Positions 38,773 through 49,218 are shown, counted from the first letter of the stretch. The stretch: DNA of 64,000 bases from Eutypella sp. D-1 (GCA_023313575.1 JAJTTP010000012.1:558001-622000), one strand, 5' to 3'. A program made the numbers and translations. The notes: generated by a model not told the origin, from the letters alone.

Positions 38773-39930
38773 TCAAGCCTGTCCCTCTTTCTTATCATCC
38801 TTCTTCTCCTCCTTCTTCTCGTCGCCCTTGGCCCTCCGCGTAGTCAGGATCTCGTCGACGATGCCCATGTCGCGGGCCTCCTCAGCGGTAAGGTACTTGT
38901 CGCGCTCCATGAGGTCCTCGATGGCCTTGAGGTTGTAGGTCTCGGCAGGGCCGCCGCGGTCGGCGAGGGCCTCGTTGAGGTGTGCGCGGTAGATCTGGTT
39001 CACCTGCTCGCGGGTGCGCTGGATCTGGTTGGCGTAGATCAGGATATCGGCGGCGGGACCCTCGGTGCCGCCGAGGGGCTGGTGGATCATGATGCTGCTG
39101 TGCGGCAGGGCGTAGCGCTTCCGCTTCTCGCCGCCGGCTAGGAGTAGCGACCCCATCGACGCCGCTTGCCCCAGACATACCGTCGACACCGGCGACCGGA
39201 TGTACGACATGGTGTCGTAGATGGACAGCCCCGCCGTCACGGAACCCCCCGGGGAGTGAATGTACATGGTGATGGGCTTGTCCGGGTTGTCAGACTCGAG
39301 CCACAGTAACTGGGCGACAATGGAGGCGGAAACGGTATCGTCGATCGGTCCGTTCAGACATATTATCCGTTCCTGGTGATTCGGAGAGCGTGGTTGTCAG
39401 TCTAGACTCAGCCTGCCTCAGCCGGGGCCCTCGAACTCGGATCGAGAGGAGAGATGAGAGAGGAAAGAAAGGGTATGCGAGGCGTCGTTACTTGTAATAA
39501 CTTAGAGAAGATGTCGTCTGTACACCTCACGAAAGTGGATCAGCATATATAACTTTACTTGGCTGTTAAAGGAAGACAACCCCCCGGGGCGATGTGGTGC
39601 CGGGAGAGCTCGATTTCGATTCGAGATTCGGGAATAGATAGCTACGAACATGTCCGCCAACCGCCGGACTAATTTTTGTCAGCAAATAAATTACGACCCT
39701 TGATCCTCGATCCTCGTATAACGATAACATGAGCTCTGACATACTGTGACCTCCGTGATATATGGCATTGGTATTGATCCCCGGGGAGGTTGATTTGCGC
39801 CGCTACCCCTACCGCTACCGGGAAATTGGGAGGAGAAACATCGTGATGTCTGCCTGCAAGTGGTTTGCCTTATTGATAATGTGGAGGATATTAGTCCTCT
39901 GGTCCGCCATAGTGGCCTCTGAAAGCTCAT
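38773..39930 (-). CDS. clpP: Mitochondrial ATP-dependent Clp protease proteolytic subunit (ClpP)
   Basis: Serine protease that assembles as a tetradecamer in the mitochondrial matrix and degrades proteins with an AAA+ partner. Minus-strand exons are 39745-39930, 39650-39668 (19 nt), 39492-39517 (26 nt) and 38773-39372, giving 276 residues. The two tiny exons were placed because they rebuild the conserved stretch [26 protein letters not shown] in frame. The ATG at 39930 starts an Arg/Ser/Thr-rich presequence ([12 protein letters not shown]...CFSS) of about 35 residues. The catalytic triad is visible: Ser149 in GQAASMG, His174 in MIHQPLGG and Asp235 in ERDKYLT; SPGGS also matches the family. 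The tail is Lys/Glu-rich ([11 protein letters not shown]) and longer than in bacterial ClpP. The gene is divergent from a second mitochondrial-type gene 380 bp away. Confidence 0.93.
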
Positions 39931-40310
39931 GTTGCTAGTTGATAAGGTAGAAGGGTAAGAGTGTGAGAGGGGGGAAGGGAAGAAGAAGAAGGAAGAATGC
40001 AAGACGCGACGAGGGGGGTTCGAAGGGGGAAAAAGTGACGTCGATAGCGCAGTACCTCAAGTTTCCGTTTTAAGCCCATTTTAAGCACTTACTTAGTTTA
40101 GTGGAGCTTTCAGGTACTTACTTGGTAAGTTAGCTTATATCGGGATATGGCCTTATGGGGGGACTATTTTCGCATTCAGTTATCAGTCTTATCTACAAAG
40201 TCATTTCTCTAACACCTGCATATTCAAACTTGTTGCTGAGGTCATATATCGTGAGTGTACAGGTTTCCAACTTTTAGGTATTCCATGAGGCCGCCGATGC
40301 ATATATTGTT
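39931..40310. promoter_or_regulatory. Short divergent promoter shared by clpP and a mitochondrial protein gene
   Basis: The two ATGs (39930 minus, 40311 plus) are only 380 bp apart, so both promoters must lie here. Near 40075-40140 are repeated ACTTACTTAG/ACTTACTTGG blocks. Shared regulation is an inference from spacing. Confidence 0.45.
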
Positions 40311-41985
40311 ATGAGACCATGTAAAGCACTGTCACAGGGCAGTGCTGTCGAAGTCTGCTCCCGGGTCGCACATCGTGGCCCACACACTGCTTCCCGGCGC
40401 ATACAGCAACAATGCTACTCCTCGGCAGCAGAGAAGCCAGCATCAGATGCTTCAGTTGCCAATGCCACCCGCAATGGCAACGGGAGGCCGAAGTTCAACA
40501 TAGACTCCGCCAACAAGACCATCGAGACCCCTGTGGGCGACCTGCCCCTCTCGCCCGTCATGGACCCCGCGTTCTGGGCGGCGAGGGAGCGCCACCGGAC
40601 GAAGAAGCCGAGAGCCAGGCGGGCGAAAAACTCCCTGGAGCGCCAATTCCGGGCTAATCCGTTCGGTACTTGACCCTTTCCTTTCCCCCCTCTTTCTCCC
40701 CTTGTGATAATCACATGAGTTCTCTTGTCCACCATCACGTGAACCACCACTGACCTTCAAACAACAAATAGCCAAGGCGCTCGCGACTCCGGTGCGCCAG
40801 TGCACGATGACCCGGACGCGGCAGCCGGCTTTCTTCCTGCAAGATTTCGGCCTGGTCGGGCACCCGGAGACCGGGAAGCCCTGGTGGGTGCCCCGCAGCC
40901 TTTTAAAGGGCGGTTCGTCGTCGCTCTCAACGGAGCCTGCCGAGCAGACGGAGGAGGTCGAGGGTCGCGCCGAAGGCGACGATATCTCGGCGGCCATGGA
41001 AGCTGGGGCCGCGGAGATGGAAGGCGAGGAGCGCGAAGAAGAACAGCGGGAGGAGGACGCTAATGTTGACGCATCGCCATCGCCAACGCCAACGCCGTCT
41101 TCGTCAGAACTCAAGACTGCAGAAGCGAACACGGCTTCTTCCACCACTACCACTGCGACCACCATCACCAGCAAGCGACAGGCGCGGGAGCGAGACCCGC
41201 CCAAGTACGGCCCCTCAGCGTACATCCTCGCGCGGGGGGACCTGCTCGCGGCGCTATCGCAAGTAGGGACGGGGTACCAGGGGGCGTGGCGGCGATTGCT
41301 GGGGGGCTCGTCGTCGCGGTACCGGGAGCTAGCGAACGGGGCGGTGTGGCGGGCAGACGCGGACGCCTTCGCGCTATCGCTCCTGCGCGCCCGCGTCGCC
41401 AACTCCCTCGTCGACCTCGCCCGCTGGTGCCGCGACCAAGAACCCCTGCGCCATAACGTCGCCCGCTGCTACGGCTGGGACGATGTCAGGTTTAAGCATA
41501 AGGGCGCCGTCCTCTGGTTCCGCGACGACCCCGCCGCTACTTCGACTGCGACGAGCTCGAGCGCCGTTCCGGGCCTCACGGCCTACGGCGGCTCCGGAGG
41601 CGTAGAATGGGGGCCTGGCCCGGGTCCCGTAGCCGTCTTCACGACGGAACACCAGAGCCAAGTCCCGGCGGGCGGCGTGGGCGCGGGCGTTGCCTCCGGC
41701 AGTGGGAGCGGGAGCGGGACCACGGGTTGGGGCAAGCCGAACGCCGTCGCGGTCCCGGTACATAACGTTCCCGCGCTCCTGGGCGCGGAGCAGACGGAGC
41801 GCGTGGTGCGGGAATCGTGGCCGGTTTTCGGTGGTGGGGAGGAGGGGGCGCAGCGGGGAGACGAGGGCAGCGGTGGTGCAGATGATGGTGGTGGTTTCAT
41901 CTACATGCTCGCGGGCCGTCGCACGGTCGACCTCCAGGCGGACCTGTGGAAGCTCCAGGGATACCTTGCGAGTTACACGGAGTAG
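40311..41985 (+). CDS. Conserved fungal mitochondrial protein of unknown function
   Basis: Exons are 40311-40665 and 40772-41985, giving 522 residues. The intron 40666-40771 (GTACTT...AATAG) joins RANPF to AKALATPVRQC with frame kept. Residues 1 to about 45 are rich in Arg, Ser and Ala without acids (MRPCKAL...HTASRRIQQQCYSS), a typical mitochondrial presequence. The conserved-looking core includes PVMDPAFWAARERHR, QCTMTRTRQPAFFLQDFGLV and GKPWWVPRSL, followed by an acidic low-complexity insert (EGEEREEEQREE), then SAYILARGDLLAAL, WRRLLGGSSSRYREL and VDLARWCRD. A Gly/Ser-rich segment precedes a short C-terminal block (FIYMLAGRR). The first core resembles proteins conserved only in filamentous fungi; a mitoribosome or organelle-expression role is possible but not shown. 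Head-to-head with clpP. Confidence 0.8.
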
Positions 41986-42362
41986 TAGGTCTATATATCA
42001 TGCGAATGCATAGCGATAGGGGTGTGTGTGTGTGTGTTTTCCTGGACATGCGATGTTGATGGGCTGGTTCGCAGATGAGAAGATGTGGGAGATGTATGCT
42101 ATGTGTAAGAAATGATCAAGTTGATTTTTTCCCGCTTGCAGTACTAGTACTTGAAGAAAACTACAGCTGGGGCAAAACAGGTTGGTATTTTCTCTCTGTC
42201 TGAGCCGCAGATGGGAAGCATGAGTAAAAATATATACTTCCTAAAGAAGGTCTAAGGATTGGGGATTTCCTTACGGCTCATCTTCACGATAGTTCATGTC
42301 CAGGCTGCTCTTGCGGCATATTAGGCTATCGAATGAAGTATCTGAAACACCACCTTTGTCCA
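41986..42362. other. Short intergenic region with GT microsatellite
   Basis: About 0.38 kb between convergent genes, with a (GT)7 run at about 42021-42038. No gene seen. Confidence 0.6.
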
Positions 42363-43343
42363 CTACAGGGACTTCAAACCCATCATCGCAAGTACTACCT
42401 CATCGGTCTCGGCCATCTGGTGAGTATCACCTGTGTACCCCAGATATCCCTCTCCAACCCTCGTAAAGGCAGCGGGCGTCGCGATATCAGACGGGTGTAT
42501 CGAATTCACATCTATGTCTTCGTAATCCTCTGAATCTTCCGAATCTTCTGAGTCCTCCGATTTCTCGTCCGTATTCCCCGATTCCTCGTCCAAACCCTCT
42601 GATTTATCGTCCGTGTCATCCGATTTGTCGTCCATGCCCTCCGGTTTCTCGTCCGCACTCTCTAATTTATCGTCCGTACTCTCTGATTTCGAGTCAGTAT
42701 CCTCCGATTCTGAGTCCATATCCTCAGATTCCGAGTCTGTACTCTCCGATTCCGAGTCCGTATGCTCCGAATGCAAGTGCAGAGGTGCTGAAGTACAGAT
42801 GTACCAACAGTGCTTGGGCCGAATGTCGGTCAGATAGGGGCCCTCCACGTCGTACAGGCCTGGCAGAGTGGCGGACCAGTGCCTGTCGCCGGGCCGTCCA
42901 GACGCAGCCAGGTTGAGCACGCTGGTACTATGTCTGCGTCTGGCAATCTGCCAGATCAAGTGCCAGTGAACCATCATCCAGGCGCGGAACGCGCGGGGGC
43001 GCGCGGACGCTGAGAAGGCCATCCCCAGCACGACGGTGCCCCCCGCCTTGGTGTACTCCACGACGCGGCGCGTCAGCGTCTTGTCCTTGAGTTTTATGAT
43101 CTTGGCGTCCATGATGTAGATGGCGTGGGGCTTCGGGTTCTCTGCCAGTAGGCCCAGCGCCTCGTCGGCGCCCCACGCGCGTCGCACGGTGGCGACCTTA
43201 TCCATCTTGCGGAATATGTCGCCGTATCCTCTTCGGAGAGTGCCTGTCTCTCCCCGCTTTATCATCTTTTCGATGCACTCGCCCCAATGCCCTTTCGTGT
43301 CGAAGATGAACTGGAAGACCACGGGTTTCTCCTCGTCGGACAT
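42363..43343 (-). CDS. GATase1/lipase-like fungal protein with acidic heptad-repeat insertion
   Basis: A single-exon frame of 326 residues from the ATG at 43343. The N-terminal half (VVFQFIFDTKGHWGECIEKM; HAIYIMDAKIIK; VVEYTKAGGTVVLGMAFSA) and the end (FTRVGEGYLGYTGDTH...DEVVLAMMGL) match a fungal family annotated as triacylglycerol-lipase-like or class I glutamine-amidotransferase-like. Those proteins share an AGGTVV(F/L) strand and a final GRLGYVGDVN...VVLAMCGL motif. Between them (about residues 194-276) lies an Asp/Ser/Glu-rich tract of about ten 7-residue units (TDSESES type), ending SEDSEDSEDYED. No lipase GxSxG or amidotransferase Cys/His/Glu set is evident, so activity is doubtful. 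The partner to the family match is inferred from memory. Probably cytosolic; no signal peptide. Confidence 0.72.
   Translation of the reverse strand: MSDEEKPVVFQFIFDTKGHWGECIEKMIKRGETGTLRRGYGDIFRKMDKVATVRRAWGADEALGLLAENPKPHAIYIMDAKIIKLKDKTLTRRVVEYTKAGGTVVLGMAFSASARPRAFRAWMMVHWHLIWQIARRRHSTSVLNLAASGRPGDRHWSATLPGLYDVEGPYLTDIRPKHCWYICTSAPLHLHSEHTDSESESTDSESEDMDSESEDTDSKSESTDDKLESADEKPEGMDDKSDDTDDKSEGLDEESGNTDEKSEDSEDSEDSEDYEDIDVNSIHPSDIATPAAFTRVGEGYLGYTGDTHQMAETDEVVLAMMGLKSL
42516..42765 (-). repeat. Coding minisatellite, about ten 21-bp units encoding acidic heptads
   Basis: On the minus strand 21-nt units of the type ACGGACTCGGAATCGGAGAGT repeat with divergence, encoding TDSESES, TDSESED, MDSESED, TDSKSES and so on. 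The right part is closest to the consensus; the left part decays and ends in GAAGATTC-type triplet-pair repeats. It lies inside the GATase-like gene and keeps frame. Confidence 0.85.
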
Positions 43344-44119
43344 CCTGCTTGCTGTTATGGTCTTCGTCTGTTTGTTTGTTTGTTGCTGGAACAAGAGAGG
43401 GCTTTGATGTTTGGGATCGGCTTGTTAGATTTCTGTCAGCTGGCCATGTCATAGGTTGCAATTGGGGCTTCACTTTATTCACTCACCAATCTTGTAGATA
43501 GTAAGTGAAGCTTACATCAAGGGAGATTACGCAAAGACTTCATCAAGACCAAGGGAAGAAGGTTCTGTTGAATAATTGACGTTAAGTTTGGATGACGATG
43601 AACGCTGGAGAGATGATGGTTGCCGTCCTGGAAAAGGTAGTTGTGTCTGATTCGAGGGGCGGAGCGGGATTGGTGTAGCTTTAGGGTTGTGGTCTCAGGC
43701 TATGTATCTAAGTAGTAGAGGTAGAATAAGTTGAATAACCTCCCAAGTGACAATAGGTACAGAGCTACATACTAAACGTGTTGAATGTTTGATAAAGGTG
43801 CCCACGGCAACCGCGGAAAGCAGATACGAACAATAGTACTACCACTACACTACAGCAACTACGCGGAATGGATGATACGCAGTCACATTAACTTCTGATA
43901 TTTTATGACATTTTGACGGTGGAATAACAGAGGGAAATTGTATTAATATTTAAGAGTTAGTCGTGAGTTAGGACCAAGCCCTCTTCGACGTCCAATCGCT
44001 ATGTGAAACGAATCGCCGAACCTTCTCCTACGCCGATATATAATACAGACACACAGCCCGCTTATGTCTCCTTCAGGATATGAGACAGTGAACCAGCCCT
44101 TCCGCATAATCACCTGCCA
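43344..44119. other. Intergenic region
   Basis: About 0.8 kb upstream of the GATase-like gene and downstream of the 148-residue gene. No supportable feature other than a likely promoter. Confidence 0.55.
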
Positions 44120-44566
44120 TTAGTTCCGCCTCGATCTGCTGCTCTCATATTGAGGCTTGGTGTGCCTGAACGCAGCCTCGATAGGGAAGCTACCGACAGT
44201 TCTGGCGGCCTGGGACCAATACGCCTTGGGATTACGCTCGCCACGCCTAGGGTCGGGCTCCTGGACGTACCAGGCGAGCTTGTTCGGTCGGCGGTTCGAC
44301 ATGACGTGCTCGGCGACCTTGCGGTCCAAGTCGCTGATGAAATCGGCCGGCTTGCCGTCGATGTTACGCTTGAGATCGATGATCAGCGTCGGGAAGGTCG
44401 GGTCGCGCCGGTCAAGCGGCTCGTCGCCCCCCTCCGCCAGAAACTCCAGCCTAATGCGCGGCGGCTTGTGACGATGCCCCGTCAGCAGCTCCAGCACCAG
44501 GTCGACCACCAGGTAGAACTGCGCCAGGTCGTCCTTCAGGGTGTCGGGGTCGTAGGATGGAGGCAT
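44120..44566 (-). CDS. Hypothetical protein, 148 residues
   Basis: Single-exon frame from the ATG at 44566. The protein has a strongly structured look: LKDDLAQFYLVVDLVLELLTG is an amphipathic or hydrophobic helix, followed by RIRLEFLAEGG, FPTLIIDLKRNIDG and a C-terminal half rich in Arg and Pro (EPDPRRGERNPKAYWSQ). No known domain was recognised. No signal peptide and no membrane segment beyond the N-terminal helix. Codon usage is GC-rich at third positions like neighbouring genes, and a TATATATT box lies about 30-40 nt upstream of the ATG, which together favour a real gene. It shares orientation with the GATase-like gene but with a 0.8-kb gap. Confidence 0.6.
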   Translation of the reverse strand: MPPSYDPDTLKDDLAQFYLVVDLVLELLTGHRHKPPRIRLEFLAEGGDEPLDRRDPTFPTLIIDLKRNIDGKPADFISDLDRKVAEHVMSNRRPNKLAWYVQEPDPRRGERNPKAYWSQAARTVGSFPIEAAFRHTKPQYESSRSRRN

Positions 44567-45490
44567 GGTGGAGGATATGGGGCTTCTTCTATATTCCGCT
44601 AATATATAACTTTTCTCCTTCGTAGGAGCTCTTTTCTATAACTTGATGTGTGTATTCGATGATTGAGATGATCTGGTAAGTCCCATGATGCTGGTTTATG
44701 GGGAAAGCAGCGCCCATTTTATCTATAGTTTTCTGGACGAGCAACAAAGCGTCCTCGAGGGCTTTGAACTTGGAGTTGTTTCATGGGGTCCTTTCCTTGA
44801 CTGTTCTGGACTACAATGACTGCGTCTTGGTAATGATGAGTCGAAAGAGCTGGTGTTTGTTCTGGACATTGTCACTCCCATCGGCTCTTTCAGACCTGGG
44901 GAACTATGGAATGGCACAGCTGCATCAATGAGAAGCTGGCTCATCGCACCCCTGAACTGATTATCTGGAACTACTTCCAAGCTCATCTCACGTTGCACAA
45001 GTTAGCGTTTGTCATACACTGGGCTGTGTCTCTTCCGACCTGCAAATCCTTCGTCGATCATGCCTACTGCATAGTCAATAAAAGTCGAGAATCATCACCT
45101 TCGCTCCAGGCATTGTATCACCAGAGCTACGACCACTTGAAGGAGAAGCAAGGGGTGACTTGTTTTAAACGTGTATGAATTTTGATGCCGGGGACCGCCA
45201 GATGGAAAACTAGGAACAACGAAAAAAGCTAGATAAAAACTATAATCAACATCCAAGAGAAGAGTCAAAATCCCCGAATATTATAATGTATGACCGTGAA
45301 AACCCGCCGCAGCAAATGAGGAGGCGTAAGTCATGAAATCCCATTCCCTTGCCCTTGCCCTTGCCCAGACCCATTTTCCTCCCAACCCCTCAAGTCTTTT
45401 TTGCCACCACCTCGGAACTCCAAGCCACCGCACACACTCTAAAAGGAAAGAGACGATAAATAAAAACACCCGTGGTTATGAATAGCGACA
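44567..45490. other. Intergenic region
   Basis: About 0.9 kb. Overlapping short frames on both strands at 44698-45178 have no motifs and compete with one another; none is called as a gene. Confidence 0.5.
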
Positions 45491-46309
45491 TCATAGAAGG
45501 AAGAAAGGTGCCGCGGCCAACGCCAGGCCGGAGATCGCGATGGCGCTCCGCTTGAGCGAGGGCGCGCCGGCGGTGACGGGCATCGTGGGCATCGTGCCGT
45601 TGCTGTTGGCGGTGACGGCGGGGACGTCCCAGCCGGCCTCGGCACCGGCTTCGGGGGCGCTGCCAGCCGAGCCGGGAGCAGAGCCAGCGGCAGGCGCACT
45701 GCCGGCCTCGCCAGGAGCGGAACCAGCGGCAGGAGCACTGCCAGCCTCGGAACCAGGAGCAACGGAACCAGGAGCAACGGAACCAGGAGCGCTGCCGGCA
45801 GGAGCACCACCAGCGGGGGCACCACCAGCAGGGGCACCGCCAGCAGGGGCACCGCCAGCAGGGGCACCGCCAGCAGGGGCACCGCCAGCAATGGCGGTAG
45901 CGAGAGTGGTAGCGGCGGGGGCCGGACCGCCTTGAGCGGGAGCGGCAGGGACCGGGGTCGCGACCATGTCGGCCGTGACACCGTTTCCGTTGATGGTGTA
46001 GGGAGGAGGCGGCATACCCTCACCAGTGGGCTGAGCACCGGGGCAGGTGATCTCGACGGACTTCTCCGGGCAGACGGGGCAGTCGACGGTGGTGACGACG
46101 AATCCCGGAGGGATGGCAGGAGGAGTCCACAGGGACTGCGGGCCGTCGCAAACCTCCTCGATCGTGTACGTCGCCATCCACTGGCCCGTCGGGCACGCAG
46201 CCTGCAGAACAGTCTCGTACACGGTCGTGAACTGCGTCGCCGTCGCCGCGGCGCCAGTGGCCGGGCACGAGACGAAAAGAGAGGTGCTTGTTCCGTTGTT
46301 GAAAGACAT
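45491..46309 (-). CDS. GGAPA-repeat protein with C-terminal GPI-type signal
   Basis: Single-exon frame of 272 residues from the ATG at 46309. Residues about 1-130 are Thr/Ala/Pro-rich with six cysteines in CP-type contexts (VSCPATG, QAACPTG, EVCDGP, VDCPVCPE, ITCPG), resembling an extracellular wall domain. Residues about 140-235 are low-complexity GGAPA, GSAPG and VAPGS repeats that probably act as a stalk. The C-terminus (APSLKRSAIAISGLALAAAPFFLL) is a hydrophobic tail after small residues, as in GPI-anchored proteins. Unexpectedly, no N-terminal signal peptide is present: the chain starts MSFNNGTSTSLFVSCP. A run of CACACA lies directly upstream of the ATG, so a missed upstream exon would need to lie beyond it. 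A wall or surface role is inferred; no enzyme domain is seen. Confidence 0.75.
   Translation of the reverse strand: MSFNNGTSTSLFVSCPATGAAATATQFTTVYETVLQAACPTGQWMATYTIEEVCDGPQSLWTPPAIPPGFVVTTVDCPVCPEKSVEITCPGAQPTGEGMPPPPYTINGNGVTADMVATPVPAAPAQGGPAPAATTLATAIAGGAPAGGAPAGGAPAGGAPAGGAPAGGAPAGSAPGSVAPGSVAPGSEAGSAPAAGSAPGEAGSAPAAGSAPGSAGSAPEAGAEAGWDVPAVTANSNGTMPTMPVTAGAPSLKRSAIAISGLALAAAPFFLL
45801..45890 (-). repeat. 15-bp coding minisatellite (six GGAPA units)
   Basis: Six head-to-tail 15-bp units (GGGGCACCGCCAGCA on the plus strand), the rightmost ones identical, encode GGAPA. Near-identity suggests recent copy-number change. Confidence 0.9.
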
Positions 46310-48697
46310 TTTTACTTGTGTGTGTGGTGTGGTGGTGTGGTATTAGATTGCTATTAATCGATATTGCGATTTATGTATCTGTGTGTGTACTGACTCGAGG
46401 GGTCAAACGAATGTGCTTGTCTCTCTGTCTTGACTGTCTGTCTGGAGTTGGTAAAAATGAATGTGGTAGCCGGATGGGCTGTGAACGAATGACTTTGTTC
46501 TGGGGGATGTATTAAGATGCTGGTGATGATCTTCCTCTCAAACCCGAAAGCAGCGGAGGCCGAGTCGCCTTTATAACTAAGACGGAAGCAGGGGAGGGGT
46601 CATGGCCACCGTAAACAACATCATGCTTTGGGTGTGTGTGTGTCTTGGAATCGGTCTCGATCCTAAAGTGAGTCCCGCCCAAACGACCCCGAGCTGTGGA
46701 TCAATATCAACACCAAGAATGGCCTAGGATTGCGAGGCATTCCTCTTCGAATGAACTATGGATGCGGGGGGGCAGTCGACAAAAAGCCCATGGGGATCCA
46801 GGCATGTGGAACCTAATTGCCATGTATCTAGTGGATAGACACCTAGAGCCCTGAGTGGTCTCCGTAGAGCATGCCAAATGCCTCTTAAAATTGCCGCTGA
46901 AGCCTGAGAGCATGTTGATGCCGTCTGGCGTCTGGCACCTCTGGCACTGTGTCGCGAGACATCGCTTGAGACCTCCCGTGCCTAGGGAGAGTATTCGCTC
47001 GAAATGATGTTTCTGTAGCGCGCGCGTTCCTGAGACATACTGGACGAGAGCAGCGCACGATTCATTCAAACAGATCAATACACCAATTCGTACGGTGATA
47101 TACCAGTTCCTACTGTGCGCGATATCAACGCGTTTCGAGGGATAGAACATACTGATCATCTCGGGTCAGGCTTAGCAACCCCTCAGCTTAGCTGCCAGCC
47201 CGTCAGTTTGAGGCTTCATGGAGGTGGCGGTCATGCAGGATAAAATGAGAGCACTCAATAGGATTTATATTATTATGGTATTCCAGTCTTCGAGCGAAGA
47301 GATTGAGATCTCAACAATTAGGCTTCATGGTATGGGTTCATGATACGATAATACTGCAAAATCCTGATCGGTTTACCTAGGTATGTGCCCTCTTTATTTC
47401 GACATCTCCCGCACACAGTCCGAAGACGTTCGGGAGACTTCCTAATGAGGACGGTCCATCTCCAGAGTGATTCTCGTGGTGAGAATGGCAACATGTCACT
47501 GTAAAAAGGTCGAGGTGACAGTCGTGGCTACTCTGTGTATACTTTTTGATCTGAAGAAGGAAAGGGAAAGGGAAAAGGGAAGGAAAATTTTCGGTTCGCG
47601 AAGTTTTCTTTTGAGGTCGCGGTTTAGTGGGGCGATAAGGTAGTCCGGATTTGGCTAGCAGTACCATCTTTAGAGATTGCTTACGTAACTTCTGCCAGAA
47701 CAAGCTTGACAGTTGGTACCTTCTACGACCAGCCGATTGCAACTGTGCCTTCACAATTAACTACATATAAGCAATACGAAGTGGTTAGTAGAAGGGAGCC
47801 CCTGACTTGGCCGGTGCAAGACCGTCAATTCTAATCGCTTAGTCTGGCTCGTCGTTGGATTGCAAAGAGGCATTAGCGATCTTAAGGTAATTAACGTCGC
47901 CCAGGAGACTTGTGGGTGGAATTCTTCATTAAGGAATCTGCAAACATTTGCTGCAATTGTTTTGATCGACCGCCATAGGCTGCAGATGAGACCAATGAGA
48001 CCATATTAGCCCTGGATACACGTTCCTAACAACGACAACGCCTAGAAACTGAGACATGCGTCGGAGCGGACAATCTGGTGTGCAATATTCTTTGCTCCTG
48101 GATCATATTTCTGCTTGTGTTGTCCCTCATAATGTATTCCGACGTGACCTATAGCATGTGGAAACTGTATATACATATGGATAGATCTGAATTTAATGGG
48201 AAGGATTCGCTACTTCATTGACCATACTGACGAAACGCGTATTACGATACATATTCGAATTCCAACACACTGGAGAAATAGTGAGCAATGACTCCAGGCC
48301 TTAAGGGAGGTAGACCCTAGAAGCTACCTACTGACGTGGCCTGCAAAAAGAAGTCGGCGCCGAACCAGAAATAGTCCGACAGGTAATATATAGGTATGAA
48401 AACCTGCCGTATTGGCGAAATGCGAACCAGAAACTCTTCATCCGACGTCTACTACCAGCAGCGTAAATATCTAGTAACCCCTAACGGATGCGAATTCAGG
48501 GGTAGGGGGTAGGGTAGCATAGATTATGGCCCGAGACGCCGACAGCTGCAAGCAGTTGGCCCTATGTGCTTACCACCCGCATAGCTGACTCCACATCAAG
48601 GTTTACATGTACTTAGGTACTTCGGTAAGATCAACCTTGGAACCTTCGGGGCCGTTAGCATCCAACTCCATCATAACAACAACTTCATCACCAAAAG
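46310..48697. other. 2.4-kb gene-free region
   Basis: Divergent upstream region for the GPI-type gene (minus) and the FAM32A-like gene (plus). It contains a TTATAAAG box on the minus strand near 46570 and a (GT)n run at about 46630. A 150-codon minus-strand frame at 46707-47159 has no domain, signal peptide or repeat and is not called. Confidence 0.5.
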
Positions 48698-49218
48698 ATG
48701 GCAGCAGACGACTACGCCGTTGCCGGAGGTGGCGCCCTCAAATTGAAGGGCGGGAAGGTGCAGAAGTCCAAGAAGAAGAAGAAGAGTAAGAATGCATCAT
48801 CTAGTCATGAGCGCTCCCTATCTGCAGTAGAAGGCGACTCTATCAAGGACGGGGCGAAGCGAGAAAAGGGAAAGGAGATTGAGAAGCGACGGGAAGGATC
48901 TGAGAGAGAAAATACACCCCAAGATCCTAAAAATGACGCCGACGATGACATCGACGATACCGCGGACTACAAGACGGAGGCTGAGAGGAGACATGAAGAA
49001 ATCCAGAGGCGGAAGGTATGTTGGATGCCGATCGAATACACATTAATGACGCCCCGATGCTGACTATATTCTGCGCAAAACAGCTCCTCAAAATGTTCGA
49101 GGATGGTAACGCACGTCCGGAGTTGCTTAAGACCCACAAAGAAAGGGTTGAGGGCCTCAACACCTATCTCTCAAAGCTGAGCGAGCACCACGATATGCCC
49201 AAGATTGGTCCTGGATAG
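48698..49218 (+). CDS. FAM32A-family (DUF1754) nuclear protein
   Basis: Exons are 48698-49015 and 49084-49218, giving 150 residues. The intron 49016-49083 (GTATGT...AACAG) joins EIQRRK to LLKMFEDG with frame kept. The N-terminus has the Lys-rich segment [18 protein letters not shown], a nuclear or nucleolar signal. The middle is charged and disordered, with an Asp-rich run. The C-terminus [29 protein letters not shown] is a near-perfect match to the hallmark end of human FAM32A and its eukaryotic relatives. In human spliceosomes FAM32A's C-terminus reaches the catalytic core and stabilises the exon junction during second-step splicing; a similar role here is inferred from the conserved tail. 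Confidence 0.9.

Noticed and set aside
44698..45178. Possible small genes on both strands
   Set aside because: Overlapping frames of 77-91 codons with no motifs; cannot choose between strands.
46707..47159. 150-codon minus-strand open frame
   Set aside because: Starts with ATG, but has no domain, signal peptide, repeat or plausible splice partner, and competing frames overlap. Length is within chance expectation for six frames over 64 kb.
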